From an uncultured Bacillota bacterium (GTDB taxonomy: Bacteria > Bacillota > Clostridia > Christensenellales > UBA1242): 5,201 bases of DNA. Below, one piece after another: positions 1 to 5,201 of this stretch (within the stretch, counting starts at the first letter, position 1; each line of letters starts with the position of its first letter). The notes beneath the pieces are model-generated. The model was not told the origin of the DNA. It ran no database searches and worked only from the letters and a program-made list of their open reading frames with translations. A program made the translations under genes and the position numbers. Location of the stretch: assembly GCA_900555365.1 (NCBI GenBank), contig USKO01000052.1, forward strand, positions 1 to 5,201. The letters run 5' to 3'.

Positions 1-2
1 AA

Positions 3-917
3 AATTCTATCAAATTGTTATGTGCCAACTTTGATAAAGTATGGAAACTTCTTCTTTATCATATTATTTGCATAGGCGTTTATGTGGGACTTCTCGCCAT
101 TTTTTATAATACCTTTATTGACATTGCAAATTTAGCTATCAATCAGTCTGGAATAGAAGACATTTTTAAAAGTGGAACGCTTTACGGCTCATCTATAGCT
201 GAAGGCTTGACAGCGGTAGGCAATCTTGCAATTATATTTTTTAGAGAACTTTTCTTATATAATGTAGGACTTGGTATATATTTTTGTATCTTATCTTTCT
301 ATGTTTTACCTTTATTTTTAAATGTTGGTAAAATGGTTACTTGCGAAATGATGTATGGTTATATGTCTGCATGTCAAAAACAAAGCTTCACTGGCTCGCT
401 ACTTAAGACTTTGAAATCATCTTTGGCATATTCATCTCTTAAAGTGCTTTATGCTATTCCTTTCAATGCCATTATAGTGGCAAGCATGATTGGTCTTACC
501 AGAATTGATAATGCTATTTTTGACTATATAATGCCATTTGTTTTTGTAATTGTTCCAGCACTTTTAATGGCATTCAAGGAGACTTTTAATGCGGGATGGG
601 CACCAGCAAAAGTTGTTTACAATCAAAATGTTTGCAAATCTTACAGGATTGGAATGCGTGCAGTTCTAAGAAGAGGCGCTAGAGTATTTTCAACATCGTT
701 TATTATCTTTCTCTTAGCAATAGTACTTTCTGTAGTACTTGGTCTTTATGCAATCATAATAATTTTGCCACTTATCAGTCCACTTCTTCATATCTTTGAA
801 ATGGTTATGTTCTTCTCTAGCCAAGGTATGAGATTCTATGTGGATAATGACACCATACTTTCTCCAAAGCGTCTTGAAGAAGTAGATAAAATTGAGGACG
901 CCAAATATTTGATTTAA
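3..917 (+). CDS. Multi-pass membrane protein of unknown function (5' end outside window)
   Basis: The reading frame is open from the first complete codon at 3 to the TAA at 915-917, so the true start very likely lies upstream of the window. A TTG at 15 could serve as a start, but no ribosome site can be seen before it and the frame continues upstream. About 304 residues are visible. Counted from position 3, there are roughly five or six hydrophobic helices near residues 15-36, 86-107, 145-165, 172-191, 228-250 and 252-272. A Lys/Arg-rich stretch (with RIGMRAVLRRGAR) precedes the last pair. The tail is charged and soluble and follows a GMRFYVD sequence. No catalytic motif or transporter signature is recognised, so I assign no function. 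A hairpin follows the stop, and a new promoter precedes the next gene, so it probably belongs to an upstream transcription unit. That it is a real gene is almost certain; its role is unknown. Confidence 0.85.
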   Translation, partial: NSIKLLCANFDKVWKLLLYHIICIGVYVGLLAIFYNTFIDIANLAINQSGIEDIFKSGTLYGSSIAEGLTAVGNLAIIFFRELFLYNVGLGIYFCILSFYVLPLFLNVGKMVTCEMMYGYMSACQKQSFTGSLLKTLKSSLAYSSLKVLYAIPFNAIIVASMIGLTRIDNAIFDYIMPFVFVIVPALLMAFKETFNAGWAPAKVVYNQNVCKSYRIGMRAVLRRGARVFSTSFIIFLLAIVLSVVLGLYAIIIILPLISPLLHIFEMVMFFSSQGMRFYVDNDTILSPKRLEEVDKIEDAKYLI

Positions 918-918
918 A

Positions 919-940
919 CATCTTACTAAAGATGATTATT
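919..940 (+). terminator. Weak candidate intrinsic terminator after the membrane protein gene
   Basis: CATCTT (919-924) pairs perfectly with AAGATG (929-934) around a four-base loop, starting two bases after the stop codon. The following ATTATTTTAATGATTT is T-rich but interrupted. The stem has only six pairs, two of them G-C, so termination may be partial. The position right after a stop and before a likely promoter supports the call. Confidence 0.4.
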
Positions 941-961
941 TTAATGATTTAAATATGTTTG

Positions 962-971
962 CCTTGCAAGG
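962..971. repeat. 10-bp perfect palindrome upstream of the rnj promoter
   Basis: CCTTGCAAGG reads the same on both strands. Its core TTGCAA (964-969) recurs at 986-991, 22 bases downstream, about two helical turns away and next to or inside the likely -35 region. In addition GTTTGC (957-962) is complementary to GCAAAC (988-993), bracketing the segment. This could be an operator or chance in AT-rich DNA. No known regulator site is recognised. Confidence 0.3.
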
Positions 972-982
972 TTAACTTTTTC

Positions 983-1012
983 TTGTTGCAAACTTGAGTG
1001 TACTTATATAGT
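983..1012 (+). promoter_or_regulatory. Candidate sigma-A promoter for rnj
   Basis: TTGTTG (983-988) is followed after 16 bases by TATATA (1005-1010), or after 18 bases by TATAGT (1007-1012). A second pairing, TTGAGT (994-999) with TATATT (1015-1020), has a 15-base spacer and looks poorer. Either choice would give a leader of roughly 75-85 bases containing the hairpin at 1041-1070. The region is very AT-rich, so the exact elements are uncertain, but a promoter somewhere between the two genes is likely. Confidence 0.45.
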
Positions 1013-1040
1013 ATTATATTTATTTTTATTTTGGTTAAAA

Positions 1041-1070
1041 TCTTTTATCTTGATTTAAAAAGATAAAAGG
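1041..1070 (+). promoter_or_regulatory. Hairpin in the 5' leader of rnj
   Basis: The arms at 1042-1051 (CTTTTATCTT) and 1060-1069 (AAGATAAAAG) are perfectly complementary over ten bases with an eight-base loop. A U-G pair (1041/1070) and an A-U pair (1040/1071) can extend the stem. It lies 17 bases before the AAGGAG ribosome site at 1087-1092 and no T-run follows it, so it is not an ordinary terminator. Inference: a leader structure that may control stability or translation of the RNase J mRNA, possibly by autoregulation. The stem is A-U rich and only moderately stable. Confidence 0.5.
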
Positions 1071-1100
1071 TAAATTTATAAATTTTAAGGAGACTAACAT

Positions 1101-2756
1101 ATGAACAATAAATTAAAAATTACTTTTTTAGGGGGAGTAGGTGAGATAGGTAAAAATATGACCGCTCTTGAATACAACGATGAAATCATAATCATTGATG
1201 CAGGACTTACTTTCCCAGACGAAGACTTGCCAGGAGTAGATATTGTCATACCTGATATGTCCTATTTAATAGAAAATAAGGACAAGATCAAGGCGCTTCT
1301 CTTGACACACGGCCATGAGGATCACATTGGAGCCGTTCCTTTCTTATTGCAACAGATCAGAGTGCCAATTTATGGAACAAGATTGACGCTTGCTCTTGTT
1401 GAAAATAAGATGAAAGAATATGATAACATCAAATATAAAGCGGTGGCGGTAAAACCTAAGAATGTATTAAAATTAGGCTCATTTGTCATTGAATTTATAA
1501 AAGTCAGCCATTCGATAGCAGGAGCTCTCGCCTTATCTATAACGACGCCAGTTGGAACTGTTGTCCATACAGGTGACTTTAAAATCGATTATGAGCCAAT
1601 CGATGGAGAAATGACAGATTTGCCAAGACTAGGAGAAATAGGAAGGAAGGGAGCAAGCTTGCTTCTATGCGAAAGCACAAACGTTTGTCGAAAAGGATAT
1701 TCAATGAGCGAAAAAAGCGTTGGACGGACACTTGACGAAATTATAAAAAATCATCCAAACAATCGTATCATAGTTGCTACTTTTGCATCAAATATTCATA
1801 GAATGCAGCAAATTATGGATATTGCTGAAAAATATAAAAGAAAGATTGCCTTTACTGGACGAAGTATGATAAATGTCAGCGAAGTTGCGATGAAGATTGG
1901 TGAATTAAGCTTCAACCGTGAAAATATTATAGACATTGAAAAGCTTGATAAATACTCTGACAGTGAAGTTCTTATCATGACTACAGGAAGCCAAGGCGAA
2001 CCTATGAGCGCCTTAACAAGAATGGCAGCAGGAGAATTTAAGACTGTAAAAATCCGTGAAAATGACCTTGTAATCTTGTCAGCATCGCCAATTCCAGGCA
2101 ATGAAAAGAATGTATACAATGTCATAAACGCGCTTTATAAACTTGGCGCTGATGTTATATATGATGAACTTGCAGATGTGCACACTTCAGGTCATGCATG
2201 TCAAGAGGAGCTAAAACTTATGCATAGTCTTGTAAAGCCTAAGTTTTTCATGCCAGTTCATGGTGAATTTAGACATTTGAAGACACATAAAGAGCTTGCT
2301 ATGCGGCTTGGGATGGATGAGCGAAATATCATTCTTCCAACCATCGGCATGCAAGTTGAGCTTACTGCAAACTCAATGAAGCCAGTTGGATTTGTCAAAG
2401 CCGGTCAACGCCTTGTTGATGGAATGGGAATTGGAGATATGGACAGCAATGTTCTTAGAGAGCGAAAACAGCTTGCTGAAGACGGCATATGTGTTGTTTG
2501 TGTGAATATTAACAATGTTGCCGGTGAAGTCATAGGAGATCCTTTTATTATCACAAGAGGTGTGGTATATGCTGACGAGCAGGAGAGTTTTGTACAGGAT
2601 GCAAAGGCTTGTATAATTGCATCGCTTAAAGAAAGCGATTTAAGAGGCGTTGAGCCTTCAGTAATTAGGGCATCACTGCGAAGAAATATTTCAAACTTCA
2701 TATTTAAAAGAACGAAAAGGCGTCCTATGATCTTAACCATAGTTTCACTTGATTAA
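1101..2756 (+). CDS. rnj: Ribonuclease J (metallo-beta-lactamase/beta-CASP endo- and 5' exoribonuclease)
   Basis: RNase J is the cytoplasmic zinc-dependent nuclease that degrades and matures mRNA and rRNA, combining endonuclease and 5'-to-3' exonuclease activity. The 551 residues match the usual length of about 555. Visible landmarks are GGVGEIGKN at 11-19, the metal motif HGHEDH at 70-75, a further ligand His137, HTGDFK at 156-161 with Asp159, the beta-CASP segment FASNIHR at 228-234, TGSQGEP at 295-301, HTSGHA at 361-366 and the HGE motif with His387. The C-terminal domain ends in the family-typical KRTKRRPMI stretch. All expected metal ligands are present. After His137 the common SIPD is replaced by SIAG. 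The start is set by AAGGAG at 1087-1092, eight bases before the ATG. Its leader carries a promoter and a hairpin, and the methyltransferase gene follows 15 bases after its stop on the same probable transcript. Only one RNase J gene is in view, so J1 versus J2 cannot be decided. Confidence 0.97.
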   Translation: MNNKLKITFLGGVGEIGKNMTALEYNDEIIIIDAGLTFPDEDLPGVDIVIPDMSYLIENKDKIKALLLTHGHEDHIGAVPFLLQQIRVPIYGTRLTLALVENKMKEYDNIKYKAVAVKPKNVLKLGSFVIEFIKVSHSIAGALALSITTPVGTVVHTGDFKIDYEPIDGEMTDLPRLGEIGRKGASLLLCESTNVCRKGYSMSEKSVGRTLDEIIKNHPNNRIIVATFASNIHRMQQIMDIAEKYKRKIAFTGRSMINVSEVAMKIGELSFNRENIIDIEKLDKYSDSEVLIMTTGSQGEPMSALTRMAAGEFKTVKIRENDLVILSASPIPGNEKNVYNVINALYKLGADVIYDELADVHTSGHACQEELKLMHSLVKPKFFMPVHGEFRHLKTHKELAMRLGMDERNIILPTIGMQVELTANSMKPVGFVKAGQRLVDGMGIGDMDSNVLRERKQLAEDGICVVCVNINNVAGEVIGDPFIITRGVVYADEQESFVQDAKACIIASLKESDLRGVEPSVIRASLRRNISNFIFKRTKRRPMILTIVSLD

Positions 2757-2771
2757 TATAAGGAATTAAAA

Positions 2772-3350
2772 ATGGAAGAGATAAAAGAAATTGCCAAACT
2801 GCAGCATATTCCAATAATTCGAGATCAAACAGCAGAAGCGTTAGTAAATCTTTGCAAAGAGGTTAATCCGCGAAAAGTTCTAGAAATAGGTACGGCTATA
2901 GGTTATAGCGGTCTATTGATACTTGACAGCTGCGATTGTATGCTTACAACCATAGAAAAGGATGCAAATCGAATATCAGTGGCAAGAGAAAATTTTCAAA
3001 AATATTGCCAAGCAGAAAGAATAGAGCTTATAGAAGGTGATGCGAAGGAAATTCTTTCATCGCTTGCCAAAAAGCGCGAAAAGTATGATTTGATATTTTT
3101 AGATGGAGCTAAAGGGCAATATATTCACTATTATGATGATATAAAATCGCTTCTAGGCAGCGGCGGTGTCCTATTTGCGGACAATGTTCTTCTGCAAGGC
3201 ATGGTAAAGTTGCAGGGAGAAATCCCTCACAAACACAGGTCTATGGTTGTTAATATGCGAAAGTTTCTAGATAGACTTAAACTTGACCAAGATTATCAAA
3301 CCGAGATCTTTGAAATTGAGGATGGCTACAGCATCAGTAAACTTAAATAA
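2772..3350 (+). CDS. trmR: SAM-dependent O-methyltransferase, TrmR/YrrM type (tRNA 5-hydroxyuridine methyltransferase)
   Basis: The protein has the Rossmann methyltransferase fold. Motif I is LEIGTAIGYS at residues 37-46, the acidic end of strand 2 is IEKD at 61-64, EGDA is at 88-91, and FLDGAKGQY at 109-117 is followed by DN at 137-138. Asp111, Asp137 and Asn138 are the expected divalent metal ligands of this family. Bacillus YrrM/TrmR methylates 5-hydroxyuridine at tRNA position 34 to 5-methoxyuridine. The AKGQY stretch and the C-terminal DGYSISK resemble that protein as I remember it, so the specific role is likely but not proven; a general catechol-type O-methyltransferase is the alternative. 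At 192 residues it lacks about 20-25 N-terminal residues of YrrM. The short start is supported by AAGGA at 2760-2764, seven bases before the ATG, and by the upstream in-frame codons running straight into the rnj stop. It is probably cotranscribed with rnj and ends at a strong terminator. Confidence 0.85.
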   Translation: MEEIKEIAKLQHIPIIRDQTAEALVNLCKEVNPRKVLEIGTAIGYSGLLILDSCDCMLTTIEKDANRISVARENFQKYCQAERIELIEGDAKEILSSLAKKREKYDLIFLDGAKGQYIHYYDDIKSLLGSGGVLFADNVLLQGMVKLQGEIPHKHRSMVVNMRKFLDRLKLDQDYQTEIFEIEDGYSISKLK

Positions 3351-3352
3351 AT

Positions 3353-3389
3353 AAAAAATGACAGAAATTTCAATTCTGTTGTTTTTTTT
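3353..3389 (+). terminator. Strong intrinsic terminator of the rnj-trmR unit
   Basis: The arms 3353-3366 and 3374-3387 form a 14-pair stem with a seven-base loop. The core is ACAGAA pairing with TTCTGT, then two G-U wobbles, then six A-U pairs. The downstream arm merges into eight consecutive T bases at 3382-3389. The element begins three bases after the methyltransferase stop. Because A-runs precede and T-runs follow the core, it could act on either strand, although no minus-strand gene is visible. Confidence 0.85.
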
Positions 3390-3407
3390 CGCATAATTTG
3401 TTACAAT
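3379..3407 (+). promoter_or_regulatory. Extended -10 promoter for the PAP2-tsaE-tsaB operon
   Basis: TTGTTT (3379-3384) is followed by a 17-base spacer and TACAAT (3402-3407). A TG at 3399-3400, one base before the hexamer, gives the extended -10 form. The -35 lies inside the descending arm and T-tract of the preceding terminator. The expected start of transcription is near 3413-3416, at the ATG of the phosphatase gene, leaving little or no untranslated leader. Confidence 0.65.
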
Positions 3408-3415
3408 ATAAGTGT

Positions 3416-3973
3416 ATGAAGTTTGAAGCGGATATCATCGAATTTTTGCAGACAAATGCAAGTGTGGGCTTTATAAGACTATTTCAAATCATAACACTCT
3501 TTGGAAGTATTCTAGGGGCGATTATAGTTTTTGTCATTTTGTTTTTCAAGAAACGCTCACTTAGTTATGCTTTTTTGATAACATTTATAGTAGCTTCAGT
3601 TATAAATAAAATTTTAAAGGCAATTATAATGCGTGATCGTCCTTTTGTAACATATGAAACAATCATCAATTATGGCGATGCCAGCGGTTATAGCATGCCT
3701 TCAGGTCACAGTCTAAGTGCTGGGGTGTTTGCAACTTTTATCTTTTATTTGATTTTAACCTCATCTAAACATCTTTCTACAAAGATCTTGGGTGGAATTA
3801 GTTGCACCTTATTTGCAGTGCTTGTTGCGTTTTCAAGGATGGTGCTAGGAGTGCACTATCTTACTGATACAATTGTTGGTATAATTCTTGGCATTTTATT
3901 TGCTATAATAGGAATTATTATATATAATAACATTGTTAAAAAGAAAAAAGGAAGAAAAGGCTATTTAGGCTAG
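3416..3973 (+). CDS. PAP2-family membrane lipid phosphatase (undecaprenyl-pyrophosphate phosphatase-like)
   Basis: The 185-residue integral membrane protein carries the three-part phosphatidic acid phosphatase signature. KAIIMRDRP at residues 68-76 fits KX6RP, PSGH is at 95-98, and SRMVLGVHYLTD at 140-151 fits SRX5HX3D with His147 as the expected nucleophile. Hydrophobic helices lie near 18-44, 50-70, 102-114, 124-141 and 153-172, and the tail is Lys-rich (KKKKGRK). Family members dephosphorylate undecaprenyl pyrophosphate (BcrC/PgpB type), phosphatidylglycerol phosphate or other lipid phosphates; the sequence does not settle which. I chose the ATG at 3416. An in-frame TTG at 3398 would add six residues, but it lies in the promoter spacer and has no ribosome site. 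No Shine-Dalgarno sequence precedes 3416 either, and the predicted transcript starts at about that base, so translation may be leaderless. tsaE follows after 11 bases, indicating cotranscription. Confidence 0.9.
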   Translation: MKFEADIIEFLQTNASVGFIRLFQIITLFGSILGAIIVFVILFFKKRSLSYAFLITFIVASVINKILKAIIMRDRPFVTYETIINYGDASGYSMPSGHSLSAGVFATFIFYLILTSSKHLSTKILGGISCTLFAVLVAFSRMVLGVHYLTDTIVGIILGILFAIIGIIIYNNIVKKKKGRKGYLG

Positions 3974-3984
3974 TAGGATAAAAT

Positions 3985-4425
3985 ATGGATAAAATTTTTT
4001 CAGTTGAAACTTCGTCACCGCAGCAGACAATGCTTGTTGGCGAAAAACTTGCAAAAACAGTAAAAAGAAGCGTGATATTTACTTTAAAAGGCGATTTAGG
4101 CGCGGGAAAAACTCACTTTGTTAAAGGCTTTGTCAAAGGCCTTGGATGTAGCGCTTTAGTCACTAGTCCAACATTCACACTCTTAAATGTCTATGAGGGT
4201 GGGGAGTTTACTGTTTATCATTTTGATATGTATCGTTTTACATCTCTAGAGGAAGCTCAGGAGCTTGGCTTTGATGAATACTTTGATTTAAACTCACTTG
4301 ACGGGGTGGTTTTTGTCGGATGGCCTGAAAATGTTGAAGGTTTAATCAAGTGTCCACATATAGAAATAGAGATTCAAAAAATTGATGATAATAAACGAAA
4401 AATCACAGTGGGAAGTGTTCAATGA
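3985..4425 (+). CDS. tsaE: TsaE, ATPase of the tRNA t6A37 threonylcarbamoyl transfer complex
   Basis: TsaE (YjeE/YdiB) is a small cytoplasmic P-loop ATPase that binds TsaB-TsaD and is needed for repeated rounds of t6A synthesis at tRNA position 37. The 146 residues are of normal length. The Walker A motif GDLGAGKT is at 36-43, SPTFTL at 61-66, HFDMYR at 79-84 with the Walker-B-like Asp81, GFDEYF at 95-100, and the C-terminal WPEN at 113-116. The oddity is residue 112: most members have Glu-Trp here (VEWP in E. coli), whereas this one reads Val-Gly-Trp, with codon GGA at 4318-4320. AGGA at 3975-3978 lies six bases before the ATG. It follows the PAP2 gene by 11 bases, and its stop overlaps the tsaB start as ATGA, a sign of translational coupling. 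The family assignment is secure; full activity is less certain because of the Gly. Confidence 0.95.
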   Translation: MDKIFSVETSSPQQTMLVGEKLAKTVKRSVIFTLKGDLGAGKTHFVKGFVKGLGCSALVTSPTFTLLNVYEGGEFTVYHFDMYRFTSLEEAQELGFDEYFDLNSLDGVVFVGWPENVEGLIKCPHIEIEIQKIDDNKRKITVGSVQ

Positions 4426-5060
4426 TAGCAATTTCATCATCTACAAAAAAAGCACTTATTGCAGTCAGTATAAATGGCAAGCAAGGCTTTAGAGAGCTTG
4501 ACAGCAATTGCAAGCACGCTGAAAATATATTGAAGGAGCTTGATACTCTTTTACAGGAGCTTGGATTGCCATTAGCAGACAACGACTGCTATGGCGTTGT
4601 TGTGGGCCCTGGTTCTTTCACTGGAATAAGAATTGCAATAGCTCTTGTTAAAGGTTTTGTCATGGACGGCAAAGAGAAGATTGTGTCGCTTACAACTTTT
4701 GATTTAATGGCAGAGGCGTATATTAAAAGTGAAAAGGTAAAAAATAACTTTGTTTGTGTAATAAATGCTCTAAGCGGGTTATATTATATTTGTGATTATG
4801 ATAGCGAGGGCAATAAAATCGGAGATGCGCGAGTAATTTCTCAAAAAGAATTTGACAATTTGCAGTGCGTGAAAGTTTCATTAAAAGAGGAAGGACTCAG
4901 TGACAAACAGGTGGAGTTAAGCGCGGAAGATCTATTAAATCTCGCTTTGTCCAAAGCTGAAAAGGGTCAGTTTACCGATGAAAACAATTTAAATGCGCTT
5001 TATTTGCGTAGCAGCCAAGCAGAGGAAAATTTAAATAAAAAGACTTGTCAAAATACTTAA
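4422..5060 (+). CDS. tsaB: TsaB, tRNA t6A37 biosynthesis scaffold protein
   Basis: TsaB (YeaZ) is a catalytically inactive relative of TsaD. It forms the TsaB-TsaD dimer that, with TsaE, transfers threonylcarbamoyl from TsaC-made threonylcarbamoyl-AMP to A37 of tRNA. The diagnostic GPGSFTGIR is at residues 62-70, in an ASKHA-type N-terminal domain. The C-terminal part ends with the family-like LYLRSSQAEENL at 193-204. The usual IDTS near the N-terminus is ISSS here (residues 4-7), which matters little in a non-catalytic subunit. At 212 residues it is slightly short, through a compact C-terminal half. The ATG overlaps the tsaE stop (ATGA at 4422-4425), with a weak GGGA at 4410-4413 as ribosome site, consistent with translational coupling to its partner. 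tsaD is not in the window, and no convincing terminator follows. Confidence 0.93.
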   Translation: MIAISSSTKKALIAVSINGKQGFRELDSNCKHAENILKELDTLLQELGLPLADNDCYGVVVGPGSFTGIRIAIALVKGFVMDGKEKIVSLTTFDLMAEAYIKSEKVKNNFVCVINALSGLYYICDYDSEGNKIGDARVISQKEFDNLQCVKVSLKEEGLSDKQVELSAEDLLNLALSKAEKGQFTDENNLNALYLRSSQAEENLNKKTCQNT

Positions 5061-5078
5061 AAAATTTGTTAAAAATAA

Positions 5079-5107
5079 TAGACTTTTATTATATATATTT
5101 GTATAAT
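5079..5107 (+). promoter_or_regulatory. Candidate sigma-A promoter for the zinc-ribbon gene
   Basis: TAGACT (5079-5084, four of six consensus -35 bases) is followed by a 17-base spacer and a perfect TATAAT (5102-5107). Transcription would start near 5114, giving a leader of about 30 bases that contains AAGGAG. The surrounding DNA is extremely AT-rich, so part of the match may be chance, but the spacing and perfect -10 are convincing. Confidence 0.6.
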
Positions 5108-5145
5108 GTGATAAAGAAAATTTATATAACAATAAGGAGATTGAA

Positions 5146-5201
5146 ATGAAAAAACCAGTCTATATCAGATGTCCTAGATGTGAATTAAATTATATTGAAA
5201 A
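5146..5201 (+). CDS. Start of a CPRC zinc-ribbon-like protein gene (3' end outside window)
   Basis: An ATG at 5146 follows AAGGAG (5134-5139) by six bases and stays open for 18 complete codons to the window edge. The visible product begins MKKPVYIRCPRCELNYIE. The CPRC at residues 9-12 is half of a typical zinc ribbon or rubredoxin-type knuckle, and a second Cys pair would be expected further on. The strong ribosome site and its own promoter make it a credible gene. Its function cannot be told from 18 residues; a small conserved zinc-ribbon protein or a DNA- or RNA-binding domain at the head of a longer protein are both possible. Confidence 0.75.
   Translation, partial: MKKPVYIRCPRCELNYIE

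Noticed and set aside
1041..1070. Rnj leader hairpin as an intrinsic terminator or known riboswitch
   Set aside because: No T-run follows the stem, it lies downstream of the likely promoter, and no riboswitch consensus is recognisable in the short leader.
1796..2125. Minus-strand open frame of 109 codons
   Set aside because: It lies wholly inside the well-conserved RNase J gene, shows no family motif, and is best explained as an antisense shadow.
2405..2740. Minus-strand open frame of 111 codons
   Set aside because: It also lies within RNase J, with no ribosome site or recognisable product, so it is treated as a shadow.
3398..3415. TTG start extending the PAP2 protein by six residues
   Set aside because: The TTG lies inside the promoter spacer, upstream of the predicted transcription start, and has no ribosome site. 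The ATG at 3416 is the better start.
5075..5092. ATAATA/TATTAT inverted repeat after tsaB as a terminator
   Set aside because: The stem is six A-T pairs only, too weak to terminate, and it overlaps the next promoter. It is expected by chance in such AT-rich sequence.
1..5201. Mobile elements, CRISPR arrays, tRNA or rRNA genes, or a new defence system
   Set aside because: I saw no spaced direct repeats, transposase motifs, cloverleaf-like RNA or atypical gene cluster. All but the two edge genes belong to familiar housekeeping families.

Overview
The window is AT-rich bacterial chromosomal DNA with tightly packed genes, all on the + strand. It probably comes from a low-GC Bacillota (Clostridia-like) genome. 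The reasons are the full-length RNase J, strong AAGGAG-type ribosome sites, sigma-A-like promoters, A/T-ending codons and a Clostridia-like gene set. The exact lineage cannot be read from the sequence. There is no sign of phage, insertion sequences, CRISPR arrays, rRNA or tRNA genes. I see no clearly new multi-gene system. The most interesting signals are in the gene boundaries and in one active-site residue.

Layout. (1) Positions 3-917 hold the 3' part of a multi-pass membrane protein of unknown function, followed by a weak hairpin terminator. (2) Positions 918-1100 are non-coding. They hold a palindrome, a likely promoter and a perfect 10-bp inverted repeat in the leader of the next gene. 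(3) Positions 1101-3350 form a two-gene unit: ribonuclease J, then, 15 bases after its stop, a TrmR/YrrM-type SAM-dependent O-methyltransferase. The unit ends in a strong intrinsic terminator at about 3353-3389. (4) A promoter with a consensus-like extended -10 is embedded in the T-tract of that terminator. It drives a PAP2-family membrane phosphatase (3416-3973), tsaE (3985-4425) and tsaB (4422-5060, overlapping tsaE by ATGA). The predicted transcription start falls at the phosphatase ATG, and there is no Shine-Dalgarno sequence, so this mRNA looks leaderless. (5) Another promoter lies at about 5079-5107. It precedes the first 18 codons of a gene whose product starts with a CPRC zinc-ribbon-like motif and runs off the window.

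How the genes fit together. RNase J processes and degrades mRNA and rRNA. TrmR methylates 5-hydroxyuridine at the wobble position of tRNA. TsaE and TsaB are two of the partners that make t6A at position 37 of ANN-decoding tRNAs; TsaC and TsaD are not in the window. The core is therefore an RNA metabolism and anticodon-loop modification neighbourhood. The PAP2 phosphatase, probably an undecaprenyl-pyrophosphate or lipid-phosphate phosphatase, shares a transcript with tsaEB. TsaE carries Gly in place of the usual Glu of the conserved Glu-Trp motif, which deserves a check.
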